Shown here: positions 9,449-17,560 of the stretch, one piece after another
Position numbering within the stretch: the stretch's first letter is position 1
Layout: the number at the start of each line of letters is the position of its first letter
Origin: Halobacteriovorax sp. GB3
GTDB lineage: Bacteria > Bdellovibrionota > Bacteriovoracia > Bacteriovoracales > Bacteriovoracaceae
NCBI RefSeq assembly: GCF_028649655.1
Contig: NZ_JAQSLN010000001.1
Span: 744,001 to 808,000, forward strand
Length of the DNA stretch: 64,000 nt
Direction of reading: 5' to 3'
Notes under the pieces: model-generated
What the model was told of the DNA's origin: nothing
The model's input: the letters and a program-made list of their open reading frames with translations, nothing else
The model's database searches: none
Position numbers and translations under genes: made by a program

Positions 9449-10357
9449 TTATAATGAGCCTCTATATCTTAAGACTCCTCCGTCTCCTATGATTGTAAAA
9501 CTAGAACAGTCTTCTTTTGTTCTTCGAAATATCGCTCCATTAGAAATAAAATCCCATTTAGATCGACACTTTTTCATTTCTGTTCCACTATTGTTTCTTT
9601 TGCTGATATACGTATACTGAATACGTGATAGTCTTTCTTTAGTGATCTCTTGTACTAATTGTTTACGGAATTCTCTTTCAGATCTGGCGTAATCTTCTCT
9701 GTCACTATTGTCATTTTCTCCAATGACAACATCGTTTAAAACGTCTTTAAACTGTGAATTCTTACAGTAATTGAAAATGACTCCTACTTTGTGATCAACT
9801 GTTTCAATAAAATCAATGCTCGATACTTTTTGTGAATAGTTATTCCAAGTCATTCTATCTGCTTTATATAAAAAGTTCTCAAATTCAAATCCGTTTTCTT
9901 CTTTAATTGCGTTTTCTAGTTCTTTAGTCGTAATTGTCGTGTGTTTAAGTACCTTCGTTTCACTTTTGCATGAACTATTTCTTGGATTTATTTTTAAATG
10001 TAGTAGGGAATTATTATTCTTTGATGAGGCCTTGTATTTAAGACATTTATAAAGTAAAACTCCGACTCTATCTTGACCTGTACTAATGTAATCAATCTTT
10101 TCGATATTACTTTTAATTGAAAAGGGTAGATTTAGTGTTGCTTCATGTAGCTGAAGAAGGCCTCTTTCATTTTGTACTTTTTCTAAAAAGGTCAGGACGT
10201 CTGTTCGGGTATCTCTAAACTCAGTGCGATACTCAAGACATTCACCTTTTAAGGGAGAGCTAAGATCAACTTCTAGTAGAGATGTTGCTGTATTTTTATC
10301 TGTTGCATTACTAACTAGTGAAGTCGCTGTCAGTGCCAATAGCATTAGCTTTTTCAT
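9449..10357 (-). CDS. Exported protein of unknown family (302 aa)
   Basis: Unrecognised. It has a classic signal peptide (MKKLMLLALTATSLVSNA, cleaved before TDKN). The mature part contains what look like two related halves: each has a segment of the type [L/F]...K.D....S.IDFIETVDHKVGVIFNYCK or IEKIDYISTGQDRVGVLLYKCLK, that is an I-D-x-I/F stretch followed by a V-G-V core and a cysteine. The C-terminus adds several cysteines (KKCRSKWDF, EDCSSFTIIG). This suggests an internal duplication of a small periplasmic domain. A GAGGAG ribosome site precedes the ATG. Monocistronic, with its own terminator. Confidence 0.65.
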   Translation of the reverse strand: MKKLMLLALTATSLVSNATDKNTATSLLEVDLSSPLKGECLEYRTEFRDTRTDVLTFLEKVQNERGLLQLHEATLNLPFSIKSNIEKIDYISTGQDRVGVLLYKCLKYKASSKNNNSLLHLKINPRNSSCKSETKVLKHTTITTKELENAIKEENGFEFENFLYKADRMTWNNYSQKVSSIDFIETVDHKVGVIFNYCKNSQFKDVLNDVVIGENDNSDREDYARSEREFRKQLVQEITKERLSRIQYTYISKRNNSGTEMKKCRSKWDFISNGAIFRRTKEDCSSFTIIGDGGVLRYRGSL

Positions 10358-10551
10358 TTCATTCTCCTCGTTCTAAGGGCATTGATTTGTGAATATAAGT
10401 CTTATTTAGAGATTAAATATGCCATTTAAAGAAATTAAATAAAGGTTGTTCTGTGGGAAATGGTAAAGTTTATATGTCGATTTGAACGGTGTTTTCGAAG
10501 ATTCTATTGAAGACTTTGGATGTCTTTTAAAACTTCAAAATTTTAAAGAAG
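10358..10551. other. Intergenic, nothing recognised
   Basis: About 190 AT-rich bases between two minus-strand genes. It should contain the promoter of the 9449-10357 gene, but I could not identify a clear -35/-10 pair, small ORF or RNA. Confidence 0.3.
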
Positions 10552-10585
10552 AAAAAACCAGAGTCTAATGTCGCTCTGGTTTTTG
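10552..10585 (-). terminator. Terminator downstream of coiled-coil protein gene
   Basis: Stem CCAGAG/CTCTGG flanked by an A-run and a T-run, so it is symmetric. It lies just after the stop of the 10606-10962 gene on the minus strand. Confidence 0.75.
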
Positions 10586-10605
10586 TTATTCGATTTTTTA
10601 TTTTC

Positions 10606-10962
10606 TTATTTACAAGATTCTTTGTGACCTTTTTCATATTGTTCAACTTGGCCAACAATCACATCGTGAAGTTTCTTCTTTTCTTCAATCAATTCCATTC
10701 GATTATTTGATCTTGTTTCTAGTAGCTTCAGTAGGGCGATTGCTCTTGGATTAGTAATAGGAGTTTCGAGCTCTTGTCTAAGCATTGTAAGATCAGCAAG
10801 AATATGGGATAAATCCTTTTGTTCTTCTTTGATTTCCTTTTCTAGTTTAAGGATTCTTTGTTCCATTAAAGTAATTTCTTTTTTAATGAAGTCGCAATCA
10901 GATTGTACTGTTGCCCAAGAGAAACTTGGGATAAGAATTGCTGTTAGTAAAAGCATTTTCAT
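10606..10962 (-). CDS. Small exported coiled-coil protein
   Basis: Unrecognised 118-residue exported protein. The signal peptide is about residues 1-18 (MKMLLLTAILIPSFSWA). The mature part is one long amphipathic helix with heptad-like spacing (ITLMEQRILKLEKEIKEEQKDL) broken around ITNP, then a second helix. One cysteine lies near each end of the mature chain (SDC and ESC), compatible with a disulfide-closed helical hairpin. I start it at 10962 because AGGATG sits 5 bases upstream; the in-frame ATG at 10980 would add six residues ahead of the signal peptide. No functional prediction beyond a periplasmic structural role. Confidence 0.65.
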   Translation of the reverse strand: MKMLLLTAILIPSFSWATVQSDCDFIKKEITLMEQRILKLEKEIKEEQKDLSHILADLTMLRQELETPITNPRAIALLKLLETRSNNRMELIEEKKKLHDVIVGQVEQYEKGHKESCK

Positions 10963-11052
10963 GATTCCATCCTTTTTCATGTTTGTTGAAAAATACCATG
11001 AGAAGCTCTGGATGATCTTTAGAATTGTTAATTTTTCACGGGCGTCAAAATT

Positions 11053-12018
11053 CTAAACAGGTGGGTGTTCAAAAGTGCATGGTCCAAGATCTCCCTTTCT
11101 AAAGTCGAGTAGAACGAGCTTGTAGACGCGATCATAGTCGATATGTCCGCCCTTTAAAAGACAGCCGCGGACCTTTCCGATTTCTTCTAGGGCCTTAATA
11201 TAGTCTCTACTAGAATCCTCTTCTAATTCATAGCGATCAAGAAAAGTTTTTGACTTCTTCTCTAAAAGATAGCGAATAATAAAACAGGCGGCCGTATCAA
11301 CTCCTACTATATGATCAGGAATAGCATGGATGGCACTCAACCACATTCCTTGATCTTCTGTATCGATTCTTGGATGCATAATTCCTGGAGTATCTAGTAG
11401 CTCTAGGTCTTCATCTAGTTTTATCCACTGCTGGGATTGCGTGTGACCTGGCTTATCAGCCGTTCTTGCGGCACTTTTACTCGAGAGGTGGTTGATGATT
11501 GTCGATTTTCCAGTGTTTGGAAGACCAATAATCATGGCGCGCATTTTTCCTTTTTTAACGGTAAGACCTTGTTGATTTTCTCTTTTATTTTGAATCGTTT
11601 CTTTAATAAGGTTTAAAAGAGATTTAACTTCGGCCTTTTCAAATGTATTCACAAAAATATAAGGAGTTTGATTCCTATCGAGAAACTCCTTCCATTTATT
11701 GGTGACAGAGTCTTCGGCCATATTAACTTTGTTAAAGATAATAAGTCTTAGCTTTTGACCGACTTCTTGGACAAGGTATTCATTTCCAGAAGTCATAGGT
11801 GCACGTGCATCTCTGATTTCGAGAATAATGTCGACCAATTTAAGCTTTTCTTTGACCTTTTTAATGGCCTTGGCCATGTGACCAGGAAACCAGTTGATGC
11901 GAGACATCAGATTTGTATCTTCAGTTAACTCGATATCATCAGAGTTTTTCTTTTTCTTCTTTGTTTTGAAGGTCTGATCTTGCTTTTGTTTTACTTGTTT
12001 TGACTTATATTTTTTCAT
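11053..12018 (-). CDS. rbgA: Circularly permuted ribosome-biogenesis GTPase, RbgA/YlqF family
   Basis: Cytoplasmic GTPase that promotes a late step of 50S subunit assembly. The family signature INWFPGHMAKA is at 41-51. GTPase motifs are in permuted order: G4 at 96-99, then G1 GLPNTGKST (165-173), the switch region with TADKPGHTQSQQWIKL, and G3 DTPG (209-212). G4 reads NKVN where most GTPases have NKxD, which might weaken guanine specificity. A Lys-rich N-terminal tail of about 35 residues precedes the core and looks like an RNA-binding extension. The C-terminal four-helix domain is present. Length (321) is usual. Confidence 0.88.
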   Translation of the reverse strand: MKKYKSKQVKQKQDQTFKTKKKKKNSDDIELTEDTNLMSRINWFPGHMAKAIKKVKEKLKLVDIILEIRDARAPMTSGNEYLVQEVGQKLRLIIFNKVNMAEDSVTNKWKEFLDRNQTPYIFVNTFEKAEVKSLLNLIKETIQNKRENQQGLTVKKGKMRAMIIGLPNTGKSTIINHLSSKSAARTADKPGHTQSQQWIKLDEDLELLDTPGIMHPRIDTEDQGMWLSAIHAIPDHIVGVDTAACFIIRYLLEKKSKTFLDRYELEEDSSRDYIKALEEIGKVRGCLLKGGHIDYDRVYKLVLLDFRKGDLGPCTFEHPPV

Positions 12019-12129
12019 CTTTAATCCAGTGCGGCTATTTTAACCATTTTTACTCAACTAATCTAGAGAAACTGTACTTTCGATAGATTCGTGATTAAAA
12101 TTTTCTTATCTTTTAACAAGGAAATGATT

Positions 12130-12513
12130 TTGAAATTAAAATATGGGCACATGCTCTCTCTTGCTTGTTTTATGCTCTTTTTAGCCGTTGCATTAGGTGC
12201 TTTTGGTGCTCATGGCCTAAAGGAATTAGTAACTGGAAAGTACTTAGAAACCTATAAAACGGGTGTGACTTATCACTTCTACCATAGTTTCGCTCTTTTA
12301 ATTCTTCCTATTATTGGCAAAACGTTCAATATCAATGTCAGAGGTTCATTTTACTTCTTTATCGCCGGTATTATACTTTTTAGTTTCAATTGCTATCTCT
12401 ATGCTATTTTACAAGTTAAAACTTTTGCGATGATCGTACCTCTTGGTGGATTTTCGTTTCTTATTGGTTGGCTTATGCTTGCCTTAACAACTCTTAAAAC
12501 GAGTGAAGGATAA
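12130..12513 (+). CDS. DUF423-family inner-membrane protein
   Basis: Small integral membrane protein of the DUF423 (YgdD-like) family, function unknown. Four hydrophobic segments are visible. The conserved family features are ALGAFGAHGLK after TM1, the TYHFYHSFALL stretch, and FSFLIGWLMLA at the end. I place the start at the TTG at 12130, 7 bases after AAGGA; an ATG at 12124 would touch the ribosome site and the GTG at 12091 has none, so the N-terminus is uncertain by up to 13 residues. The next gene starts 4 bases after the stop, so they are co-transcribed. Confidence 0.8.
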   Translation: MKLKYGHMLSLACFMLFLAVALGAFGAHGLKELVTGKYLETYKTGVTYHFYHSFALLILPIIGKTFNINVRGSFYFFIAGIILFSFNCYLYAILQVKTFAMIVPLGGFSFLIGWLMLALTTLKTSEG

Positions 12514-12517
12514 ATTC

Positions 12518-12919
12518 ATGAAATCTCTTTTTATTGGTCTTCTTTTTTTATCACAACTAAGCTTTGCCAACGATTGCAACACCGACTTTAGAAATGGAGC
12601 CACTGATCTAAACTTTGGTGAAACCACTTTCAATTTCGCCATTGATCAATACAATAATGCCGTGGAAGAGTCTGAATCGGATAGTCCAAGTATTCAGCTC
12701 ATCTGTGATTATCTTCATAGCTCAGGAGCTAACTTTCAAGTGGCCTCAGAGAGATTTCAATTTTGTGGTGCCTCGTTTCTTGCGGCCATGAGTTCGTGTC
12801 AGGGTGAAGATGTTATCATCGCGAGTCGATACAAGAATACGTGTTTAAAAAATAAAGAAACGGCATTTGCAAATGGTCATCATCTGCAAAATCTCTATGA
12901 TCAAACTTGTCGTAAATAA
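12518..12919 (+). CDS. Small exported cysteine-containing protein
   Basis: Unrecognised 133-residue protein with a clear signal peptide (MKSLFIGLLFLSQLSFA-NDC). The mature chain has six cysteines spread along it (NDCN, LICD, QFCG, SSCQ, NTCL, QTCR), an even number that would allow three disulfides in the periplasm or outside the cell. The stop of the DUF423 gene overlaps its ribosome site (AAGGAT, 8 bases before the ATG), implying translational coupling. An in-frame ATG at 12503 lies inside the preceding gene and was not used. A terminator follows. Confidence 0.7.
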   Translation: MKSLFIGLLFLSQLSFANDCNTDFRNGATDLNFGETTFNFAIDQYNNAVEESESDSPSIQLICDYLHSSGANFQVASERFQFCGASFLAAMSSCQGEDVIIASRYKNTCLKNKETAFANGHHLQNLYDQTCRK

Positions 12920-12944
12920 GTAAGACTGTCTAAATTTTTTACAG

Positions 12945-12979
12945 AAAAAAGGCCAACGACTTGTTTGTTAGGCCTTTTT
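12945..12979 (+). terminator. Rho-independent terminator
   Basis: Stem AAAAAGGCC/GGCCTTTTT with a roughly 16-base loop, followed by the T-run. It ends the DUF423-small-protein operon. Confidence 0.75.
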
Positions 12980-13001
12980 CGCCTCTAATTCGACCCAATC
13001 T

Positions 13002-13017
13002 TGGTATTTAATTTGCA
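13002..13017 (+). promoter_or_regulatory. Sigma-54-like promoter
   Basis: TGGTAT-N5-TTGCA, which keeps the invariant GG and GC exactly 10 bases apart, as sigma-54 promoters require, and fits TGGYAY...TTGCW. It ends 35 bases before the ATG of the six-repeat protein, a sensible leader length. Predicted start of transcription is near 13028. Confidence 0.55.
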
Positions 13018-13051
13018 TCGTTATTAAATACTTTATGTCATAGGGGCCCAT

Positions 13052-15130
13052 ATGAAATCGAAATCTCTCTTTGTTTTTTTTAGTTTAATCTCTTGTGCGA
13101 GTGCATTTGAGTTTAATGTCGCCATCTCTAAGATGGCCTATGAAAATCCAAAAGAGAGTGAATTTGAACAGAAAAAAGAAGCGGGTTACTTAAGGGCCGG
13201 AAGTTTTCGCATTCAACTTCCTAATGTTAAATTTGTATTGAAACCTAATCAATCACTCGATTCCTCTATTTTTCTCGATGATACATGGCTTTATCTCGAT
13301 GATCAGATGTTTGAGCTCTCATATCGAAAAGAAGAAATTCCGGGGCTCAATAAAGTCTACCGCGCTGAGCTTGATAACTTCACAATGCTTACCAATGACA
13401 ATCTCTTGTCGATAGAAGGTGAGTATGGCCAATTGGAATTTGATGAAACAGTTTTTCTTTTTAAAAATATGAATCTCTTGTGCCATTTGAATGAGAGTGT
13501 TTTATCGAAGGGAAGTGGTGTAATTGATTCTTGTCTTAATTCATCTAAAATTTCCCAATATAATGACAAAGGATCGCTCTATACAGATATTGAATATGGA
13601 AATGAAAAACTAAAAACAAAATTTCTCATTGAAAGTGCTGAAGTTACTGAAGATAGTTTTAATGTCGATACAAATAACTTCTTTGTTGTATCAGATGATT
13701 TCGTCGTGGGATCTGAAAAATTAAGTCTAAGTTGTTATAAAGAGCATTATTCAAAAGATATTGATCCAAAGATAGTTGTCGCTAATTGTTTAAAGAGTGC
13801 AGATATTCAAACGCCTCTCATTCATTTTTCTGCTCAGAAAAATAAAGTAACAGGGGCCATCTCTGTTGATGATTTTCGCGCTAATGGAAAGCAAGTTCTC
13901 TTTAAAGGCCCTGATGTTAATATTCAGACCGAAAATAATCAGATTAGCTTCTCGAATCTCTTTGCCTTTTGTCAATTACCAGCACTTGATGAGGGATTTG
14001 AATACTCACATATGGCCAATGGCTGTTATGATCGCTCTTCGATAGGTCTTAAGAGCTTGTCTCTATCGTCTATGAAGGGGAATGTTGATATTGATCAGAT
14101 GTCATTGAATTTCAATGAGGACAACTTTAAATTTTACACTCCAAATTTTCAGGCCAACTGGGGTAAATCTACTTATAAAGTTAAAGAAATCAGCTACGGT
14201 TGCCACAAACTTGAAACAGATAAAGAAATTACTCAAGATCTTATTGTTAATGGTTGTCTCGAATCCTCTAGTGGACTTATAAATAACTTCTTACTCGATA
14301 GTGAACAAACGACATTGTCATTTCTAAAAGCAAACCTTGATGTAAAGAAAAATAGACTAAGCTTCTCTAGTCCAATCGTTCAAGTTGTCTCTAAAGAAAA
14401 TACTTTAAGCCTAGACTTTCTTAATCCTGAGATTTCTTGTCAAAGGGATCGTGATAGCGAGTTGAGTGTGGAAAGTGTTCTACGCGGTTGTTTTGACAGT
14501 TCAAAAATTACTGTAGGTTCTGTTCGTTTAAGTCACGACAATATTGATTCAAAAATTCATGTTGATAAAGTATCAGTGGATAAAAATAATCTCTTTTTAA
14601 GTAGTCCATCAGGCAAGTACTCACTTAACGGTATGGACAATGTGTATAAGAAATTAAAAATAAGCTGTGGTCTAAACGCTAGTTATGACCTTGCAAAAAA
14701 TCATGACTGGGAAACAGTTCTTGAAAACTGTCTACACAGTACGACTTTTAGTCTCGACTCTCTTGTCGCTAAGTATAATGGAGATAGTACATTTAGACGT
14801 TTTGGTAATTCTCTTAAAAACTTTGGAATTAAGGGAATGAGTGATATTCATTATGACTCGAAGTCTCACTCAAAAGAGAAATTTACCTTAGAAATCGTTC
14901 CAAAATTACTTTCCGTCATTCCTGTTAGCGTGACGGTAAAAGGGAATATCTCTTATAATCGCGATCAGAAAATCATTGATATCAAAGTTAATAAAACAAA
15001 GTTCTATGGCATTATTCCGGCGCGCTTTCTCGTTCAATTGATTCTCAAGGCCTTTGTCGCCAACGATAGTATGAAAGTGGATGGAAATCGCATTACAATC
15101 GATTTAAATGCCAGTGATGATGAAGCCTAA
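13052..15130 (+). CDS. Exported protein with six Cys-paired beta-type repeats
   Basis: Unrecognised 692-residue protein with a signal peptide (1-19, cut after ASA). Twelve cysteines of the mature chain fall into six pairs at 144/161, 228/246, 307/325, 384/402, 463/480 and 539/560. The pairs are 17-21 apart and the units repeat every 76-84 residues, each ending in C-[LYF]-x-[SR]-[SA]. The rest of each unit is alternating polar/hydrophobic sequence with paired Asn/Asp turns, so beta-strand rich. The last 90 residues form a different domain (VKGNISYNRDQKIIDIKVNK, later ITIDLNAS) that loosely recalls AsmA/LmeA-type lipid-binding folds; that resemblance is weak. Preceded by a sigma-54-like promoter. 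Confidence 0.75.
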   Translation: MKSKSLFVFFSLISCASAFEFNVAISKMAYENPKESEFEQKKEAGYLRAGSFRIQLPNVKFVLKPNQSLDSSIFLDDTWLYLDDQMFELSYRKEEIPGLNKVYRAELDNFTMLTNDNLLSIEGEYGQLEFDETVFLFKNMNLLCHLNESVLSKGSGVIDSCLNSSKISQYNDKGSLYTDIEYGNEKLKTKFLIESAEVTEDSFNVDTNNFFVVSDDFVVGSEKLSLSCYKEHYSKDIDPKIVVANCLKSADIQTPLIHFSAQKNKVTGAISVDDFRANGKQVLFKGPDVNIQTENNQISFSNLFAFCQLPALDEGFEYSHMANGCYDRSSIGLKSLSLSSMKGNVDIDQMSLNFNEDNFKFYTPNFQANWGKSTYKVKEISYGCHKLETDKEITQDLIVNGCLESSSGLINNFLLDSEQTTLSFLKANLDVKKNRLSFSSPIVQVVSKENTLSLDFLNPEISCQRDRDSELSVESVLRGCFDSSKITVGSVRLSHDNIDSKIHVDKVSVDKNNLFLSSPSGKYSLNGMDNVYKKLKISCGLNASYDLAKNHDWETVLENCLHSTTFSLDSLVAKYNGDSTFRRFGNSLKNFGIKGMSDIHYDSKSHSKEKFTLEIVPKLLSVIPVSVTVKGNISYNRDQKIIDIKVNKTKFYGIIPARFLVQLILKAFVANDSMKVDGNRITIDLNASDDEA

Positions 15131-15237
15131 TATTGGGCAATTTCAGCAAAATTAAGGTTAAATCAAGCTTAGAATAGGTGACTCCATAAATTGTTAGTTG
15201 TTAAAATGGAACTAATCATTTTATGAAAGGGGTCACT

Positions 15238-16245
15238 ATGAAGTCATTATTATTCATCTTGTCGCTCGCTTTATTACCATCGTTGAGTTATTCAAAATCA
15301 ACTCTCGATGTTGTTAAAGAGAGAGGGTTTATTAAGTGTGGTGTTAACCAAGGTGTCGTTGGATTTTCTTCTCCTGATTCTAAAGGAAAGTGGAAGGGAA
15401 TTGATGTTGATTTTTGTCGTTGGGTCTCGGCGGCGATCTTTGGTGATGATTCCAAAATTCGCTATATACCATTAAGTGGTCAACAGCGCTTTACGGCCCT
15501 TCAGTCTGGAGAGATTGATGTTTTGGCCAGAAATACTACCAATACACTTTCCCGCGACACTTCTCTAGGACTCAATTTTGCTCCAACAACTTATTATGAT
15601 GGTCAGGGCTTTATGGTCCGCAAGAAAGATGGGATCACTTCGGTAAAAGATCTTAACGGAGCCTCTTTGTGTATTCAGCAGGGAACGACAACAGAGTTGA
15701 ATGCTTCTGATTATTTTCGCGCTCATAAAATGAAATTCAAGCCAGTGGTTTTTGAAAATGTTGATGAAGTCACACAGGCCTTCTTAAAAAAGAGGTGTGA
15801 TGTTTTATCTGCAGACGCCTCGGCTTTGGCCTCAGAGCGCTCTAAAGTTAAAAACCCTGATGACTTTATTATTCTTCCTGAAATCATCTCTAAAGAGCCA
15901 TTAGCACCAGTGGTAAGACATGGCGATGATCGTTGGCTCGATGTCGTCACATGGTCAGTTTATGCAGCGATTAATGCTGAAGAAATAGGACTTGGGCAAA
16001 AGAATATCGATAGTTTCAAAAAGAGTAGTGATCCAAGAATTAAGAGATTTCTTGGAATTACTGAAGGAAATGGTAAGGCCTTAGGTCTTGATGAGAGATG
16101 GTCTTATCATATTGTTAAATTAGTTGGAAATTATGGTGAGGTTTTTGATCGGAATGTCGGCATGGGCAGTCCACTTAAGCTTGAAAGAGGCCTCAATGGA
16201 CTTTGGAATAATGGTGGAATCATGTATGCGCCACCAATGAGATAA
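15238..16245 (+). CDS. Polar amino-acid ABC transporter binding protein, AapJ/BztA type
   Basis: Periplasmic binding protein of the general L-amino-acid transport family (SBP_bac_3). Signal peptide about 1-19. The mature N-terminus DVVKERGFIKCGVNQGVVGFS, then WKGIDVDFCRWVSAAIFGD, FTALQSGEIDVLARNTT, GQGFMVRKKDG, and a C-terminal GGIMYAPPMR match AapJ. C34 and C63 could form the family disulfide. No AapQ, AapM or AapP is next to it, so it is an orphan receptor here: it may use a distant permease or serve as a sensory receptor. The ATG at 15238 follows AAGGGG; an in-frame ATG at 15223 would include the ribosome site. Confidence 0.88.
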   Translation: MKSLLFILSLALLPSLSYSKSTLDVVKERGFIKCGVNQGVVGFSSPDSKGKWKGIDVDFCRWVSAAIFGDDSKIRYIPLSGQQRFTALQSGEIDVLARNTTNTLSRDTSLGLNFAPTTYYDGQGFMVRKKDGITSVKDLNGASLCIQQGTTTELNASDYFRAHKMKFKPVVFENVDEVTQAFLKKRCDVLSADASALASERSKVKNPDDFIILPEIISKEPLAPVVRHGDDRWLDVVTWSVYAAINAEEIGLGQKNIDSFKKSSDPRIKRFLGITEGNGKALGLDERWSYHIVKLVGNYGEVFDRNVGMGSPLKLERGLNGLWNNGGIMYAPPMR

Positions 16246-16275
16246 AAAAAGGGCCTTTAAATAGGCCCTTTTTTT
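16244..16275. terminator. Bidirectional terminator
   Basis: Stem GGGCCT/AGGCCC with an A-run of seven on the left and a T-run of seven on the right, shared by the two convergent genes. Confidence 0.88.
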
Positions 16276-16693
16276 AATTACAATTTGGTACTTCGAATTT
16301 TTCAGATTTTACTAATTTCTTTACAACTCTCTGCTTTTGAAGAGTCGTCTCATAAGTCTTTACATTCGCCTGTAGTGGATATTCTCTTTGAACCTCTTTG
16401 TAGTTCACACAGCTTCCTTTTGCTCCCGAGACACATTCTAGCTCTGAGTAGGTAAGATCAGTTGTTAGGTATTGTTTCCCAAGATATTCTGTTCCCTTTC
16501 TCTTTCCTTCATCCAGCTCTTCGTATTGATCAACTTTGAAAGTGGTTTTCAATTTTCCATCTTTATCAAGACACGTCTTTGTTAGGGGAACAAGTGTTTC
16601 ATCAAACTTAACCATAGGAACACTTTTGGAAAGTCCTTGAGAGGCGAGTGAGTTTACTGAAATCAGTAAAAAAAGTGGTAAAATGTATTTCAT
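16274..16693 (-). CDS. Small exported protein of unknown family
   Basis: Unrecognised 139-residue protein. Signal peptide MKYILPLFLLISVNSLA, cleaved near SQG. The mature chain has four cysteines (TKTCLD, LECVS, GSCVN, PNCN) and many Lys and Thr residues in short alternating strands, so a small disulfide-linked beta domain is likely. A GGAG-type site (AAGGAGAGAAG) precedes the ATG. It is monocistronic and shares a terminator with the amino-acid binding protein gene. Confidence 0.65.
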   Translation of the reverse strand: MKYILPLFLLISVNSLASQGLSKSVPMVKFDETLVPLTKTCLDKDGKLKTTFKVDQYEELDEGKRKGTEYLGKQYLTTDLTYSELECVSGAKGSCVNYKEVQREYPLQANVKTYETTLQKQRVVKKLVKSEKFEVPNCN

Positions 16694-16843
16694 TCTTCTC
16701 TCCTTTAAATAAAATTTCTATGTTGAACTTAGGCTAACAAAAAATTTTCATTTACCGAAGGAGAGGAAAAATAATTGAAATATCTACAAAACTGGACAAA
16801 CTTTAGATAATTCTAACCTCCTGAAAGAAGGATATCTTAACAA

Positions 16844-16872
16844 TTGAATACAAATATTCTAAAGGTTATATT
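16844..16872 (+). promoter_or_regulatory. Sigma-70-type promoter of gloA
   Basis: TTGAAT-N17-TATATT with optimal 17-base spacing. Expected transcription start about 16879, giving a leader of roughly 29 bases before gloA. Confidence 0.5.
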
Positions 16873-16907
16873 TAGTTTTCATCGTTATCTTTAAAAAGGA
16901 CTTCAAT

Positions 16908-17327
16908 ATGAAATTTCTCCACTCAATGGTACGTGTTAAGAATCTAGATGAGTCTCTTGATTTTTATGTGAATAAATTAGGACTCGTAGAAAATCGCAGA
17001 AAAGAATATCCAGACGCTAAGTTTACTTTGGTTTATTTAAGAGATCGCGAAACGCAAGCAGAGGTTGAACTTACATATAACTGGGAGCAAGAAGAAGGCT
17101 ATACAAATGGAAATAACTTTGGTCACCTTGCTTTTCTTGTCGACGATATTTATCAGATGTGTGAGCAACTCGAAAAAGAGGGCGTTCAAATTCTAAGACC
17201 TCCACGCGATGGGTATATGGCCTTTATTAAATCTCCTGATGGAATTTCTATTGAGCTTCTTCAAAAAGATGGGCCTTTGGAAGTAAAAGAGCCATGGAAA
17301 TCTCGTGAAAGTGTAGGAACTTGGTAG
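16908..17327 (+). CDS. gloA: Lactoylglutathione lyase (glyoxalase I)
   Basis: Isomerises the hemithioacetal of methylglyoxal and glutathione to S-lactoylglutathione in the cytoplasm, the first step of methylglyoxal detoxification. It is a VOC-fold protein of usual length (139). The four metal ligands of bacterial GloA are recognisable: H5 (LHSMVRV), E54 (AEVELTYNW), H73 (NFGHLAFLV) and E116 (GISIELLQ). The motif LDFYVNKLGL and the EGVQILRPP loop also fit. Its own promoter lies just upstream. Glutathione use is inferred from the family; other thiol cofactors are possible. Confidence 0.9.
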   Translation: MKFLHSMVRVKNLDESLDFYVNKLGLVENRRKEYPDAKFTLVYLRDRETQAEVELTYNWEQEEGYTNGNNFGHLAFLVDDIYQMCEQLEKEGVQILRPPRDGYMAFIKSPDGISIELLQKDGPLEVKEPWKSRESVGTW

Positions 17328-17560
17328 TTCGCCTGCATACCAATTTTGACAGAAGGTCGTCCCAGGTTTCTGTCTAGGCATACGCTTTCCTTTTGCAAAT
17401 TATATCTCTCTTGTGCCTTAAAATAAGGGCGTGCAATTGTGTTCCTATCTCATCTAGGATGACCTTTAAGTCATAGAAAATAGGACAGAGTTAAGATTTT
17501 TACTTGAGTTTTACCCTGAGCATGCCGTTAAATAGATAAAAATAAATGGGGATACTTGAA
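17328..17560 (+). other. Intergenic segment with a run of small hairpins
   Basis: No ORF. It contains GACAGAA/TTCTGTC (17348-17374), CCTTA/TAAGG with a 3-base loop (about 17417-17429), TCATC/GATGA with a 3-base loop, and an overlapping ATGAC/GTCAT. The first may end gloA transcription, though no clear T-run follows. The density of short inverted repeats suggests a structured leader or small RNA, but nothing known was recognised. Confidence 0.3.

Noticed and set aside
9699-10300. A pseudogene or frameshift in the 9449-10357 exported gene
   Set aside because: The frame is continuous from signal peptide to stop and the two halves look related; no break is needed.
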